NCBI GenBank assembly: GCA_021794335.1
Contig: JAJYQZ010000286.1
Span: 1 to 14,812 of the forward strand
Direction of reading: 5' to 3'
DNA length: 14,812 nt
DNA from: a bacterium
GTDB lineage: Bacteria > SZUA-79 > Acidulodesulfobacterales > Acidulodesulfobacteraceae
This document shows positions 6,922-13,853 of the stretch, in pieces. A model generated the notes under the pieces. The model saw only the letters and a list, made by a program, of their open reading frames with translations, was not told the DNA's origin and made no database searches. A program made the position numbers and the translations under genes. Every line of letters begins with the position of its first letter. The stretch's first letter is position 1.

Positions 6922-8298
6922 ATGATTATAAAATCCTTTGGAGCCGCAAAAAATGTTACCGGAAGCTGCCACCTGTTAACGGATGATAAAGATGATGTGA
7001 ATATAATGGTGGATTGCGGGCTGTTTCAAGAAAGGGATTTTGAGGATAAAAATTACGAACTCGGCTTCGATCCTAAAAAGGTTGATTATTTAATACTCAC
7101 CCATGCCCACATAGACCATTGCGGCAGAATTCCTTTTTTGGTAAAAAACGGATTTAAAGGGCAAATTCTATGCACTAAACCGACATACCAACTTTCTAAA
7201 GTTTTGCTTTTAGACACCGGAAAGATAATATTCGAAAATTATAAATATGAATTAAAAAAATCTTTAAGGAAAAACGAAAAAAAGCCGGAACTTTTATATG
7301 ACGAATCGGATGTTTTAAACTCATTCGATTTTTTTAACCCTGTTTTAGAATATAATAAGCCTTACAATTTAAAAAGCGGGTTTGTTATAGAAATTCGCGA
7401 CGCAGGGCATATTCTGGGTTCATCTTTCGTAAAAATAAAGAAGGGCGATGGCTCGGTTATCTTTTCCGGCGATCTGGGAAACAAAGAAAAGCCGATAGTT
7501 AAAAACTTTGAATATCCCGATGAAGCAGATGTGGTGTACACCGAAACAACTTACGGAGACAGAAATCACAGAAGTTTTCAGGAGTCTAAAGAAGAATTTT
7601 TAGCGGCAATCACGGATACGCTCAAAAACAACGGCAATGTTTTAATTCCGAGTTACGCAACGGAAAGGGCTCAGGATATTTTATATCTGCTTAGAGAATT
7701 TTACGAGCAGGGACTTCTTCCCGAATGTAAAGTGTTTTTGGATTCCCCGCTTGCTTTAAGTGTAACCGATATATTTGTTCAAAATCTCTCTTATTTTAAA
7801 GAGGATAAAATTCCGCTTTTTAAAAAAGGCGATCCTTTCGATTTTCCATATTTAAATATCGTAAGAGATATTGAAGAATCTAAGCAAATTAATAATGTAT
7901 CAGGAAGGGCTATTATCATTGCCGGAAGCGGAATGCTCCACGGCGGCAGGATTCTTCATCACTTGAAGCATAATATCTGGAAAAAAGAAAATGCCGTCAT
8001 ATTTGTCGGCTATCAGGCAAAAGGAACTCTGGGAAGGCTTATAGTCGAAAAAGAAAAAAAAGTGAATATTTTAGGCGAAAGTTTTAAAGTAAATGCGCAA
8101 ATTTATACAATAAACGGCTTTTCGTCGCATGCAGACCAGAATGAACTTGTGGAATGGATAACGGCCGTAAAGGTCAAGCCTCAAAAAGTATGCCTGATTC
8201 ATGGCGATGAGTATGTTATGAAAGTTTATAAAAGCAAACTCGAGGAAAAAGGGTTTAATGTTTATATGCCGGATTACGGAGAGGAAATAGGTTTTTAA
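6922..8298 (+). CDS. Metallo-beta-lactamase / beta-CASP family RNase-like nuclease
   Basis: The 458-residue protein has the full domain set of the bacterial and archaeal beta-CASP nucleases related to CPSF73: a split metallo-beta-lactamase fold, a beta-CASP insert and a C-terminal RMMBL segment. Metal-binding motif 2 is HAHIDH (61-66), motif 3 is His163 in GHILGS, and motif 4 is Asp184 in SGD. beta-CASP motif A is Glu208 in ETTYGDR, motif B is His403 in SSHAD, and motif C is His427 in IHGDE. The SGML-GGR block (336-343) is also characteristic. All catalytic residues are present, so an active zinc-dependent RNA endo- or exonuclease is expected in the cytoplasm; its substrate is unknown. The nearest ribosome-site-like sequence is the weak AAAGAG about a dozen bases upstream. 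It follows the barrel protein by 38 bases, perhaps in one transcript, but a functional link is not evident. Confidence 0.92.
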   Translation: MIIKSFGAAKNVTGSCHLLTDDKDDVNIMVDCGLFQERDFEDKNYELGFDPKKVDYLILTHAHIDHCGRIPFLVKNGFKGQILCTKPTYQLSKVLLLDTGKIIFENYKYELKKSLRKNEKKPELLYDESDVLNSFDFFNPVLEYNKPYNLKSGFVIEIRDAGHILGSSFVKIKKGDGSVIFSGDLGNKEKPIVKNFEYPDEADVVYTETTYGDRNHRSFQESKEEFLAAITDTLKNNGNVLIPSYATERAQDILYLLREFYEQGLLPECKVFLDSPLALSVTDIFVQNLSYFKEDKIPLFKKGDPFDFPYLNIVRDIEESKQINNVSGRAIIIAGSGMLHGGRILHHLKHNIWKKENAVIFVGYQAKGTLGRLIVEKEKKVNILGESFKVNAQIYTINGFSSHADQNELVEWITAVKVKPQKVCLIHGDEYVMKVYKSKLEEKGFNVYMPDYGEEIGF

Positions 8299-8346
8299 TA
8301 TCCCGAATCTTAATTTTTATGGTTTGTCAGTTGTAAGTTTTTTAAA

Positions 8347-8422
8347 TGGTGGAGCTGATCGGGGTCGAACCGACGACCTCTTGCATGCCATGCAAGCGCT
8401 CTGCCAACTGAGCTACAGCCCC
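8347..8422 (-). tRNA. tRNA-Ala (anticodon GGC)
   Basis: Read on the minus strand, the 76-base gene has the acceptor stem GGGGCTG paired with CAGCTCC. This includes the G3:U70 wobble pair that defines alanine identity, followed by discriminator A and an encoded CCA (8347-8349). The anticodon stem CTTGC/GCAAG encloses loop ATGGCAT, putting GGC at 8387-8389. GGTTCGACCCC forms the T-arm. Loop positions 32 and 38 are A and U, a pairing known as characteristic of bacterial tRNA-Ala(GGC). A good promoter lies just upstream on the same strand. Confidence 0.98.
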
Positions 8423-8446
8423 TTTTGCGTTTTGTGTTATGATATA

Positions 8447-8476
8447 ATAATACTATATTGTCCTATTTTAAGTCAA
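8447..8476 (-). promoter_or_regulatory. Promoter of tRNA-Ala
   Basis: On the minus strand TTGACT (plus 8471-8476) is five of six to the -35 consensus. TATTAT (plus 8447-8452) is a good -10, with an 18-base spacer. Initiation would fall near 8440, about 18 bases before the mature tRNA 5' end at 8422, a normal leader length. Confidence 0.6.
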
Positions 8477-8664
8477 TAATTAATATTCTTTTATAAACTT
8501 TGATCCTCCTGCGAAAAATTAGGGCATAAAGATATGTATTGATAATATCTATATTTTATTTTATGATAACATAATCATTAAGAGAAGTTATAGCCAAAAA
8601 GCCTCTTAAAAAATTCCGGCAATGCAATAGTGGGGGGTAAGCCAAGTTTTCAAAGTATTTTATT
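8477..8664. other. Gene-free spacer with small hairpins
   Basis: This is the core of the 327-base gap between tRNA-Ala and the gene at 8750. I find no open frame with a usable start. Visible structure is limited to a 7-bp inverted repeat TTAAGAG/CTCTTAA (8578-8584 with 8603-8609, 18-base loop), a 5-bp ATGAT/ATCAT pair just before it (8563-8567 with 8574-8578), and a run of six G at 8632-8637. On the minus strand there is an AGGAGG (plus 8505-8510) with no start codon at a usable distance. It matches no riboswitch or small RNA class that I can recognise. Confidence 0.4.
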
Positions 8665-8693
8665 TTGACATATATTTATGCGCACAGTGTACA
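8665..8693 (+). promoter_or_regulatory. Candidate promoter with palindrome GTGTACAC
   Basis: A perfect -35 TTGACA (8665-8670) is followed 17 bases later by TGTACA (8688-8693), only three of six to the -10 consensus. That position sits inside the perfect 8-base palindrome GTGTACAC (8687-8694), which is flanked by direct copies of CGCAC (8681-8685 and 8694-8698). A good -35 with a poor -10 buried in a palindrome fits a regulated promoter, either repressed or activator-dependent. The gene at 8750 is the evident target, with a leader of about 50 bases. Confidence 0.4.
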
Positions 8694-8749
8694 CGCACGA
8701 TTATTTTGGAGCTATTAATAATAACCAGGTTTAATGGAGGGAAAAAACA

Positions 8750-9223
8750 ATGAGAAAAATTTTAATTAGTTTATCGGTTTGTTCATTTATATTTTTAGCG
8801 ATGCCTCAGGCAAGCCGTGCAGCCGGAATATTTGGTTATACGGTTTCCAACTTTTCATCCATTCCGAGCAAGTTCATAAACAGGCGGTTAGCAGATAATG
8901 TTCCGACTTGGTTTACCGTTAAATATCCTTATAAAAAATACGGGATACATGTGACGGCTAATGATTTTTTTTACAAAAAGGCGGGAATATATGTTTATTA
9001 TTCCAGCGCCGGATTATACCGTAATATCGGCAAAAACAATATAACCAGTTATTACCTTATTAATACATATATAGGATTCAGGCGGTATAACCCCGATTCT
9101 TTCGAGCGTGAGAGTTCGCTGCTTAACTCAGTGAAAGAAGCTGTCAGCGGTTTAATGAACCAGATTAAACGAAAAGGTTATCCGGCGTTCGGTATAAATT
9201 CCATTGCAGCGTTGCAGCGATAA
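8750..9223 (+). CDS. Unrecognised small exported protein
   Basis: I do not recognise the family of this 157-residue protein. It has a clear signal peptide: basic RK at 2-3, hydrophobic core about 4-18, and a probable cleavage site after SRA (22-24), leaving about 133 mature residues. The mature part is basic and strikingly rich in tyrosine and phenylalanine, with YPYKKYG at 59-65, FFYKKAGIYVYYSS at 73-86 and a stretch around YYLINTYIGFRRY (101-113). It ends in a probable amphipathic helix (about 121-141) and has no cysteine in the mature region. This suggests a compact beta-rich periplasmic, surface or secreted protein. GGAGGG at 8736-8741 is a strong ribosome site eight bases before the ATG. 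The membrane-bound diguanylate cyclase begins 125 bases downstream on the same strand, so the exported protein might be a partner of its periplasmic sensor region; that link is inference. Confidence 0.75.
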   Translation: MRKILISLSVCSFIFLAMPQASRAAGIFGYTVSNFSSIPSKFINRRLADNVPTWFTVKYPYKKYGIHVTANDFFYKKAGIYVYYSSAGLYRNIGKNNITSYYLINTYIGFRRYNPDSFERESSLLNSVKEAVSGLMNQIKRKGYPAFGINSIAALQR

Positions 9224-9264
9224 AATATGCCCCCCGAAAAATCGAACGAGACAGGCAAGTCTTC

Positions 9265-9331
9265 GCCGATAAAATTTAAAACTGCTCTTAAGCCAAAGAG
9301 GACAACTTTGTCTTTTAATTTATTTATCGGC
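9265..9331 (+). repeat. Inverted repeat in the leader of the triple-PAS cyclase gene
   Basis: GCCGATAAA at 9265-9273 is exactly complementary to TTTATCGGC at 9323-9331, enclosing 49 bases. The right arm ends five bases before the likely ribosome site AGGA (9337-9340) of the gene at 9349. A competing pairing, AAGCC (9290-9294) with GGCTT (9329-9333), would use the same bases. Either stem could affect translation or transcript stability; there is no T-run marking a terminator. Confidence 0.35.
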
Positions 9332-9348
9332 TTTAATAGGAATTTGCG

Positions 9349-11652
9349 ATGAATTTTCAAAGGTTAATTGAATCAAAAACATTTTTATTCGGCATTATTA
9401 TTTTGACCGCATATATTGTTATTTCCGCAATTATTTATAATTCTGTTATTTTAAAAATGGAAAACGATATGAATGCGGATAATAATATTCAGCTGGGGGT
9501 TATAAAACTTTCGGACAGCATAAGGCTGACCGTAAGTTCTGCGCAGGACGTCGTCCATTTTTCGCGGAAAAACGATAAAAAAAGGTTAAAATCATCTCTT
9601 TTAAAATTAAGCGCCTTAATAGGCCTTACAAATAAAAGGTTTAAAGAGTTCAATAAAAATCTTGAAAAATTCCCTTTTTTAGAGAAGACCATTCTTCCTT
9701 TTGAGAACAAAGCTTATTACAATTGGAAAAATTTGATAGTTCCCATTCTTGTTACCCTTATTATCCACCATAAAATTATGGCAAAAAGCGCATTTATGGA
9801 ACCTTTATTCATTAATATGTATAAAGCCGGTCCGAATTATGCTCCTTTAATGGAACAGGCCTTCGAACACAAGATTAAAGATGCCTTATATTTTCATTTA
9901 ATTTTAAATCTGATTTTTATTGCAGGTTTCTTCTTATTTTTTATAATTTTAATACTGTTTATATTTAATATTTCAAGTAAGGAGTTAAAGATAAAGCAGA
10001 GCGAGAAAAAGTACAGGACGCTTTTTGACTCGATAGGGGATGCAGTTTTTTTAATGGAATATTCTAAAGAGGGTTTTCCCAAGTCATTTATCGATGCAAA
10101 CGAGGCCGGGCTTAAAAGGCTTGGCTATAATAAAGACGAGTTTCTTAAACTTTCCCCTCTTAATATAATACCGAAAGCCGATTATGACAAAATGAAAAAT
10201 TATTTTATTGAGCTGGCTTCAAAAGGATATTTAACTTATGAAGCTAATCATCTTACAAAGGACGGAAAAATTATACAGGTTGAAGCGGTTGATAATATTT
10301 TTGATATTGGAAAAACAAGGATGGGTGTTTGCATAGCAAGGGATATCTCCGCCAGGAAGGGGCTTGAAAAAAAGCTTCTGGATTCCTATCTCGAATATAA
10401 TAACCTTGTAAAATTTCTGCCTATCGGGGTATATCAGGCAACAACAGATGAAGAAGGACGTTTTATTAATGTAAACGATTATATGGTAACAATTTTTGAA
10501 GCAAGCGGCAAAGAAGAGTTAATTAATACCAAAATTGTGGATTTATATGTTGAAGGAGAAGAAAGAGCCAATGTTATTAAAAATATAATGAAAAAAGGGG
10601 TCTATGAATTTGAAGGGAAAAGAAAGACTTTAAAAGGCAGGATTATCGATGTGTACATTGCCTGCCGCTTGAAAAAAGATGATTACGGAAAAGATATGAT
10701 AGACTGCGTGCTTTTGGACATAACTAAAGAGAAAGAATTAGAAAAGAGGTTAAAGGAGAACGAGGAACTTTTTAGCGCTATAGTTAACAGTATGGTCGAA
10801 GGGATTTACATTAGTGACACGAAGATACTTTATGCCAATCCCGCAGCCGTAGAATTTTTCGGTTATCCCGAAAAAGAACTCTACGATATGTACATATGGG
10901 ATTTATTTGGGGAAAAAGATAGGCCTGTTATCAAAGCCAATATAGAAAGAAGGCTTAAGGGAGAACAATTTTATTTTGAATACACTTTTCATACTTTTAC
11001 CAAAAAGGGCAAAGAAAAACATATATTGTTTCATGTCCAAACCATTGTTTATCAAGGATGGTTCGTCGCTCTCGCTATATTTTTCGATATGACCGATAAG
11101 GTGTTGCTGGAAAGGGAATTAGAAAAAGAGAAATTACGCTTTCAAGAGTTATCCGAAACAGACCCTCTTACGGGGATTTTTAACAGGAGAAAATTAGATA
11201 ATATTTTGGACGGGTATGTTAAACTGGCGTTTAGATATAATAGGCCGCTGTCTTTAATTATGTTCGATATAGACCACTTTAAAGAAATAAACGATAATTA
11301 CGGGCATCAAATAGGAGATAATATTTTGATAGAGCTTGCTAATCTTATAAAAGCCAATTTAAGGGAAACCGATTTTTTTGTCAGATTTGGCGGAGAAGAG
11401 TTTATGATATTAATGCCCGAAACCAATTTAGTTTACGCAAAAGCAAAGGCTGAAAGCCTAAGAAAATTAATCGAGGAAAATGTCTTTAAATATATTTACG
11501 GGCTTACCTGTAGTTTCGGGGCTGTAGAATATGGCGAAAAAGATAATTTGGGTAATACGCAAGACATTATTAACAGTCTTATTAAGCGGGTTGATAATGC
11601 CTTATACAGGGCAAAAGAAAACGGAAGAAACAGGGTGGAAGAAGGCCTTTAA
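9349..11652 (+). CDS. Membrane-anchored triple-PAS diguanylate cyclase
   Basis: The 767-residue protein begins with a transmembrane helix (about 12-31). A periplasmic region of about 150 residues follows (32-182), largely helical and Lys-rich, which I cannot assign to a named sensor family, and then a second transmembrane helix (about 183-207). Three PAS-like domains come next in the cytoplasm (about 215-340, 345-465 and 470-590); the first and second end in the PAS/PAC-type blocks CIARDISARK and CVLLDITKEK. A short coiled-coil linker (585-600) leads to the GGDEF domain (about 600-765). The catalytic motif is GGEEF (681-685), the metal aspartates are Asp640 and Asp642, and the I-site RETD is at 672-675, five residues before GGEEF. 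It should make c-di-GMP under product inhibition. AGGA about eight bases before the ATG supports the start. The carbonic anhydrase follows after 48 bases. Confidence 0.92.
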   Translation: MNFQRLIESKTFLFGIIILTAYIVISAIIYNSVILKMENDMNADNNIQLGVIKLSDSIRLTVSSAQDVVHFSRKNDKKRLKSSLLKLSALIGLTNKRFKEFNKNLEKFPFLEKTILPFENKAYYNWKNLIVPILVTLIIHHKIMAKSAFMEPLFINMYKAGPNYAPLMEQAFEHKIKDALYFHLILNLIFIAGFFLFFIILILFIFNISSKELKIKQSEKKYRTLFDSIGDAVFLMEYSKEGFPKSFIDANEAGLKRLGYNKDEFLKLSPLNIIPKADYDKMKNYFIELASKGYLTYEANHLTKDGKIIQVEAVDNIFDIGKTRMGVCIARDISARKGLEKKLLDSYLEYNNLVKFLPIGVYQATTDEEGRFINVNDYMVTIFEASGKEELINTKIVDLYVEGEERANVIKNIMKKGVYEFEGKRKTLKGRIIDVYIACRLKKDDYGKDMIDCVLLDITKEKELEKRLKENEELFSAIVNSMVEGIYISDTKILYANPAAVEFFGYPEKELYDMYIWDLFGEKDRPVIKANIERRLKGEQFYFEYTFHTFTKKGKEKHILFHVQTIVYQGWFVALAIFFDMTDKVLLERELEKEKLRFQELSETDPLTGIFNRRKLDNILDGYVKLAFRYNRPLSLIMFDIDHFKEINDNYGHQIGDNILIELANLIKANLRETDFFVRFGGEEFMILMPETNLVYAKAKAESLRKLIEENVFKYIYGLTCSFGAVEYGEKDNLGNTQDIINSLIKRVDNALYRAKENGRNRVEEGL

Positions 11653-11700
11653 GTTATAAAATTATAACGGCGTAAAGCAGTTTCAAAGGAGAAGTTTAAC

Positions 11701-12351
11701 ATGGATAATTTATTTGAAGGCGTAATTAATTTTAATAATAATGAGTATAAAAGATATAGTGAACTTTTTAAAAAAATAGGAGCAAAACAAAATCCGCATA
11801 CGCTTTTTATCGGGTGTTCCGATTCGAGGGTTGTTCCAAATCTTATCACTAAGTCATTACCCGGAGAACTTTTTGTCGTAAGGAATATTGCCAATATAAT
11901 CCCGTTATATAGGACTGTCAATGAGTTTTTGGCAACCACTTCCGCGATAGAATATGCCGTAAATATATTAGATGTAAAAAATATCGTAGTATGCGGACAT
12001 TCAAATTGCGGAGGATGCAAGGCTTTATATATGACGGACGAGGATCTAAAAAATATTCCTCATACAAAAAAATGGTTAGAACTGGCTAAAGATGTTAAAA
12101 AAATAGTGTTAAATTTAGCGGCCGGTAATAATCTTGACCTCAATGAAAAAGAAAGGGAGTTATTGACCGAAAGAGAGAATGTAAAAGAACAAATCAAACA
12201 CTTATATTCATATCCTTATATTAAAGCTAAATTAACGGACAAAAAAATTAACATATATGGATGGCATTATATTATAGAAACAGGCGAGGTGTATAATTAT
12301 TCTTTTGATAAAAATTACTATGAAAAAATCAATGAACCTGTTTTACCCTAA
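11701..12351 (+). CDS. Beta-class carbonic anhydrase
   Basis: The 216-residue protein interconverts CO2 and bicarbonate. The beta-class signatures are complete: CSDSR at 39-43 gives zinc ligand Cys39 and the Asp41-Arg43 dyad, and GHSNCGGC at 99-106 gives zinc ligands His100 and Cys103. The intervening RNIAN (61-65) and the SAIEYA block (81-86) are also conserved. Length and motifs match the bacterial cytoplasmic enzymes (Can/CynT type), and there is no signal peptide. AAAGGAGA (11685-11692) is a strong ribosome site nine bases upstream of the ATG. It lies 48 bases after the triple-PAS cyclase and may share its transcript. It converges with a TDT transporter gene, with an inverted repeat starting at its stop codon. 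Whether it serves CO2 fixation, pH control or cyanate metabolism cannot be told from the window. Confidence 0.96.
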   Translation: MDNLFEGVINFNNNEYKRYSELFKKIGAKQNPHTLFIGCSDSRVVPNLITKSLPGELFVVRNIANIIPLYRTVNEFLATTSAIEYAVNILDVKNIVVCGHSNCGGCKALYMTDEDLKNIPHTKKWLELAKDVKKIVLNLAAGNNLDLNEKERELLTERENVKEQIKHLYSYPYIKAKLTDKKINIYGWHYIIETGEVYNYSFDKNYYEKINEPVLP

Positions 12352-12399
12352 ATTGCCGTAGAAAATGTTAAAATGTTTTAAAAATTTTGCCGGCAATTT
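12350..12399 (+). terminator. Candidate terminator of the carbonic anhydrase gene
   Basis: AAATTGCCG (12350-12358, overlapping the stop codon) is complementary to CGGCAATTT (12391-12399). The 32-base loop can pair further through AAAAT/ATTTT (12362-12366 with 12383-12388 region). The right arm continues into T-rich sequence (TTTTGTGGTTTTTA). The loop is long, so this is a weak intrinsic terminator, but its place between convergent genes makes the role plausible. The right arm also contains the 10-base palindrome TTGCCGGCAA (12387-12396). Confidence 0.45.
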
Positions 12400-12434
12400 T
12401 GTGGTTTTTAGGCTTTATTAAAGGATTTATTCGA

Positions 12435-13601
12435 TTAATCGGCACATCTCATATCTTTATCGGGAAGTCCGGTTTCGATTGACAAACAAGGCGCTTTAAA
12501 TAAGTAGCCGTGCCACATTCCATGCAATGTTTTCGATGTAACCGCGGTCCAGAAAAAAGCAAGCATGATGACAAAAATAGCGCCGATCACCTTAAAAAGT
12601 TCCATTCCCGTTAATCTAAACAGTGTAATCGTTGCCGAAGTATAAACCCCCAGAGGAAAGGTAAATCCCCACCAGCCCATATTAAAAGGCAAGTCTTCCT
12701 GCATATACCTGAATGTCATAAGGATAGCTATTATCAGCCACCAAAAGCCGAATCCCCACATAATTAGTCCCCCTATAGGTCCGACGCTATAAGCGGTTTT
12801 AGCATAAATATAAAGTTTTGTTCCGGTAAATACCGCAGGCGCATCGTTTCCAAGAAGAAGCAAACCTAAGCTGCCCGTGCCTATCGGTCCTAATGTCAAC
12901 CATGTAGATACCGCCATATCCCTATGCGGGAGCTTGTGCCATGCAAGGCGCAAGAACAATATGACAAGAATGCCGAAAGCAAGAGGAACGGAAAATGCCC
13001 ATAGCGCATAACCGAGGATAATAACATATCTGCCTATAACAGGAGCAACATGCGGAGCTAAGAAACCTGCCGATGCGGCGGCAACTTCAGCAGGGACTAT
13101 CGGCAGCAGCCATATTGCGGTCATGTCTTCTATACTATGTTTTTGATTCGTAAACATATAGAAAGGAACCAACAAACCTACAATTATAGAAATAAAAGCG
13201 TCAAACCACCATAAATTTAAGGCTATGGGCGTCATTTGCGCTCCTGCAAATATTAAAAATCCGTTTATAATAGTAGCTAAACCCATAGGTATAGCTCCCA
13301 AAAACATCGATTGCACGGGATGCTTTAGCAGCTTTTTCGCGGATTGAAAATAAAACATAAAGCGTCCGATAAAAAGAATGCTAAAAATTATAAACAAAGC
13401 GATGTTAACTATCCATAAGCCCTCCGCTATCAGATGCAATCCTGCAACCCGATATGGAAAAGCCGCAAGCATAAGCGACAGAATACCTGTTCCCATATTC
13501 ATAGTAAACCAATTCGGGGTAAACTGCTTTATAAGGTCGGTTGGATGCGACATCTGTTTAAGCGGACGCAGATTATATGCCATGTTATTTAATCTTTTCA
13601 T
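12435..13601 (-). CDS. TDT-family anion transporter (TehA/Mae1/Ssu1/SLAC1 type)
   Basis: The 388-residue integral membrane protein has about ten hydrophobic segments, the family topology. Family landmarks are FTPNWFTMNMGTG (27-39) in the first helix, HPVQSMFLGAIPMGLATIIN (94-113), and NMGWWGFTFPLGVYTSAT (307-324). The TDT family includes TehA (tellurite resistance), Mae1 (malate uptake), Ssu1 (sulfite efflux) and the plant anion channel SLAC1. The HP-x-x-S-x-F-L-G-x-x-P-M-G-x-A-T block recalls Ssu1-type sulfite exporters, but substrate assignment from sequence is unsafe. Bicarbonate, C4-dicarboxylate or sulfite are all possible. The start is supported by GAGG (plus 13607-13610), five bases upstream of the ATG; other Met codons at 7 and 17 have no such site. 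It converges with the carbonic anhydrase and diverges from hypC, sharing a 252-base intergenic region with repeated AGATAA sites. Confidence 0.88.
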   Translation of the reverse strand: MKRLNNMAYNLRPLKQMSHPTDLIKQFTPNWFTMNMGTGILSLMLAAFPYRVAGLHLIAEGLWIVNIALFIIFSILFIGRFMFYFQSAKKLLKHPVQSMFLGAIPMGLATIINGFLIFAGAQMTPIALNLWWFDAFISIIVGLLVPFYMFTNQKHSIEDMTAIWLLPIVPAEVAAASAGFLAPHVAPVIGRYVIILGYALWAFSVPLAFGILVILFLRLAWHKLPHRDMAVSTWLTLGPIGTGSLGLLLLGNDAPAVFTGTKLYIYAKTAYSVGPIGGLIMWGFGFWWLIIAILMTFRYMQEDLPFNMGWWGFTFPLGVYTSATITLFRLTGMELFKVIGAIFVIMLAFFWTAVTSKTLHGMWHGYLFKAPCLSIETGLPDKDMRCAD

Positions 13602-13707
13602 AGAAACCTCATAAACGGTAGAACATTAGCTTTGTATTATTGTATTACCTTTGCCCTGAATGATTTTTACGGAATTTAGACAAAACGACATGTAAAAGAC
13701 AGCGAAC

Positions 13708-13810
13708 ATTATCTTAACTTATTTTTTATATAAAGTCCATTAGATAATTTAATTTGTTATTATCTTATACATTGAATTTTATAGATAAACGGGGTAAAAT
13801 AATAGATAAA
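13708..13810. promoter_or_regulatory. Cluster of AGATAA sites between transporter and hypC
   Basis: Within about 100 bases AGATAA occurs five times: on the plus strand at 13742-13747, 13783-13788 and 13804-13809, and on the minus strand at plus 13709-13714 and 13760-13765. The plus copies share the longer TAGATAA and are 41 and 21 bases apart, near four and two helical turns. The two minus copies share ATTATCTTA. One plus and one minus copy also form a 7-bp inverted repeat (13742-13748 with 13759-13765). This looks like a set of protein-binding sites, though AT-rich composition weakens the case. Confidence 0.4.
13772..13800 (+). promoter_or_regulatory. Candidate sigma-70 promoter of hypCD
   Basis: TTGAAT (13772-13777, four of six) and TAAAAT (13795-13800, five of six) are separated by the ideal 17 bases. 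The leader to hypC at 13854 would be about 47 bases. One AGATAA site falls in the spacer and another over the expected start point, so an AGATAA-binding protein would be placed to repress it. Confidence 0.45.
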
Positions 13811-13853
13811 GCAGTATCGAACTATTAATTTAATTTATATTTGGACATAATCA

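Noticed and set aside
1889..8422. The region between the two tRNA genes as a possible integrated island
   Set aside because: I see no integrase, no duplicated tRNA 3' end and no obvious composition shift, and the tRNAs are of different types and strands.
8678..8734. An 18-codon open frame starting ATG CGC and ending just before the ribosome site of the exported protein gene
   Set aside because: It has no ribosome site, and its start would lie upstream of or at the predicted transcription start, so translation is unlikely.
8678..8749. Resemblance of CACGCAC to the start of a c-di-GMP-I (GEMM) riboswitch, tempting beside c-di-GMP genes
   Set aside because: Only a few bases match; the tetraloop-receptor and conserved core elements are missing, and fewer than 60 bases remain before the start codon.
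11649..12020. A 123-codon minus-strand frame opposite the carbonic anhydrase
   Set aside because: It is a shadow of a gene with complete catalytic motifs on the other strand and has no recognisable domain.
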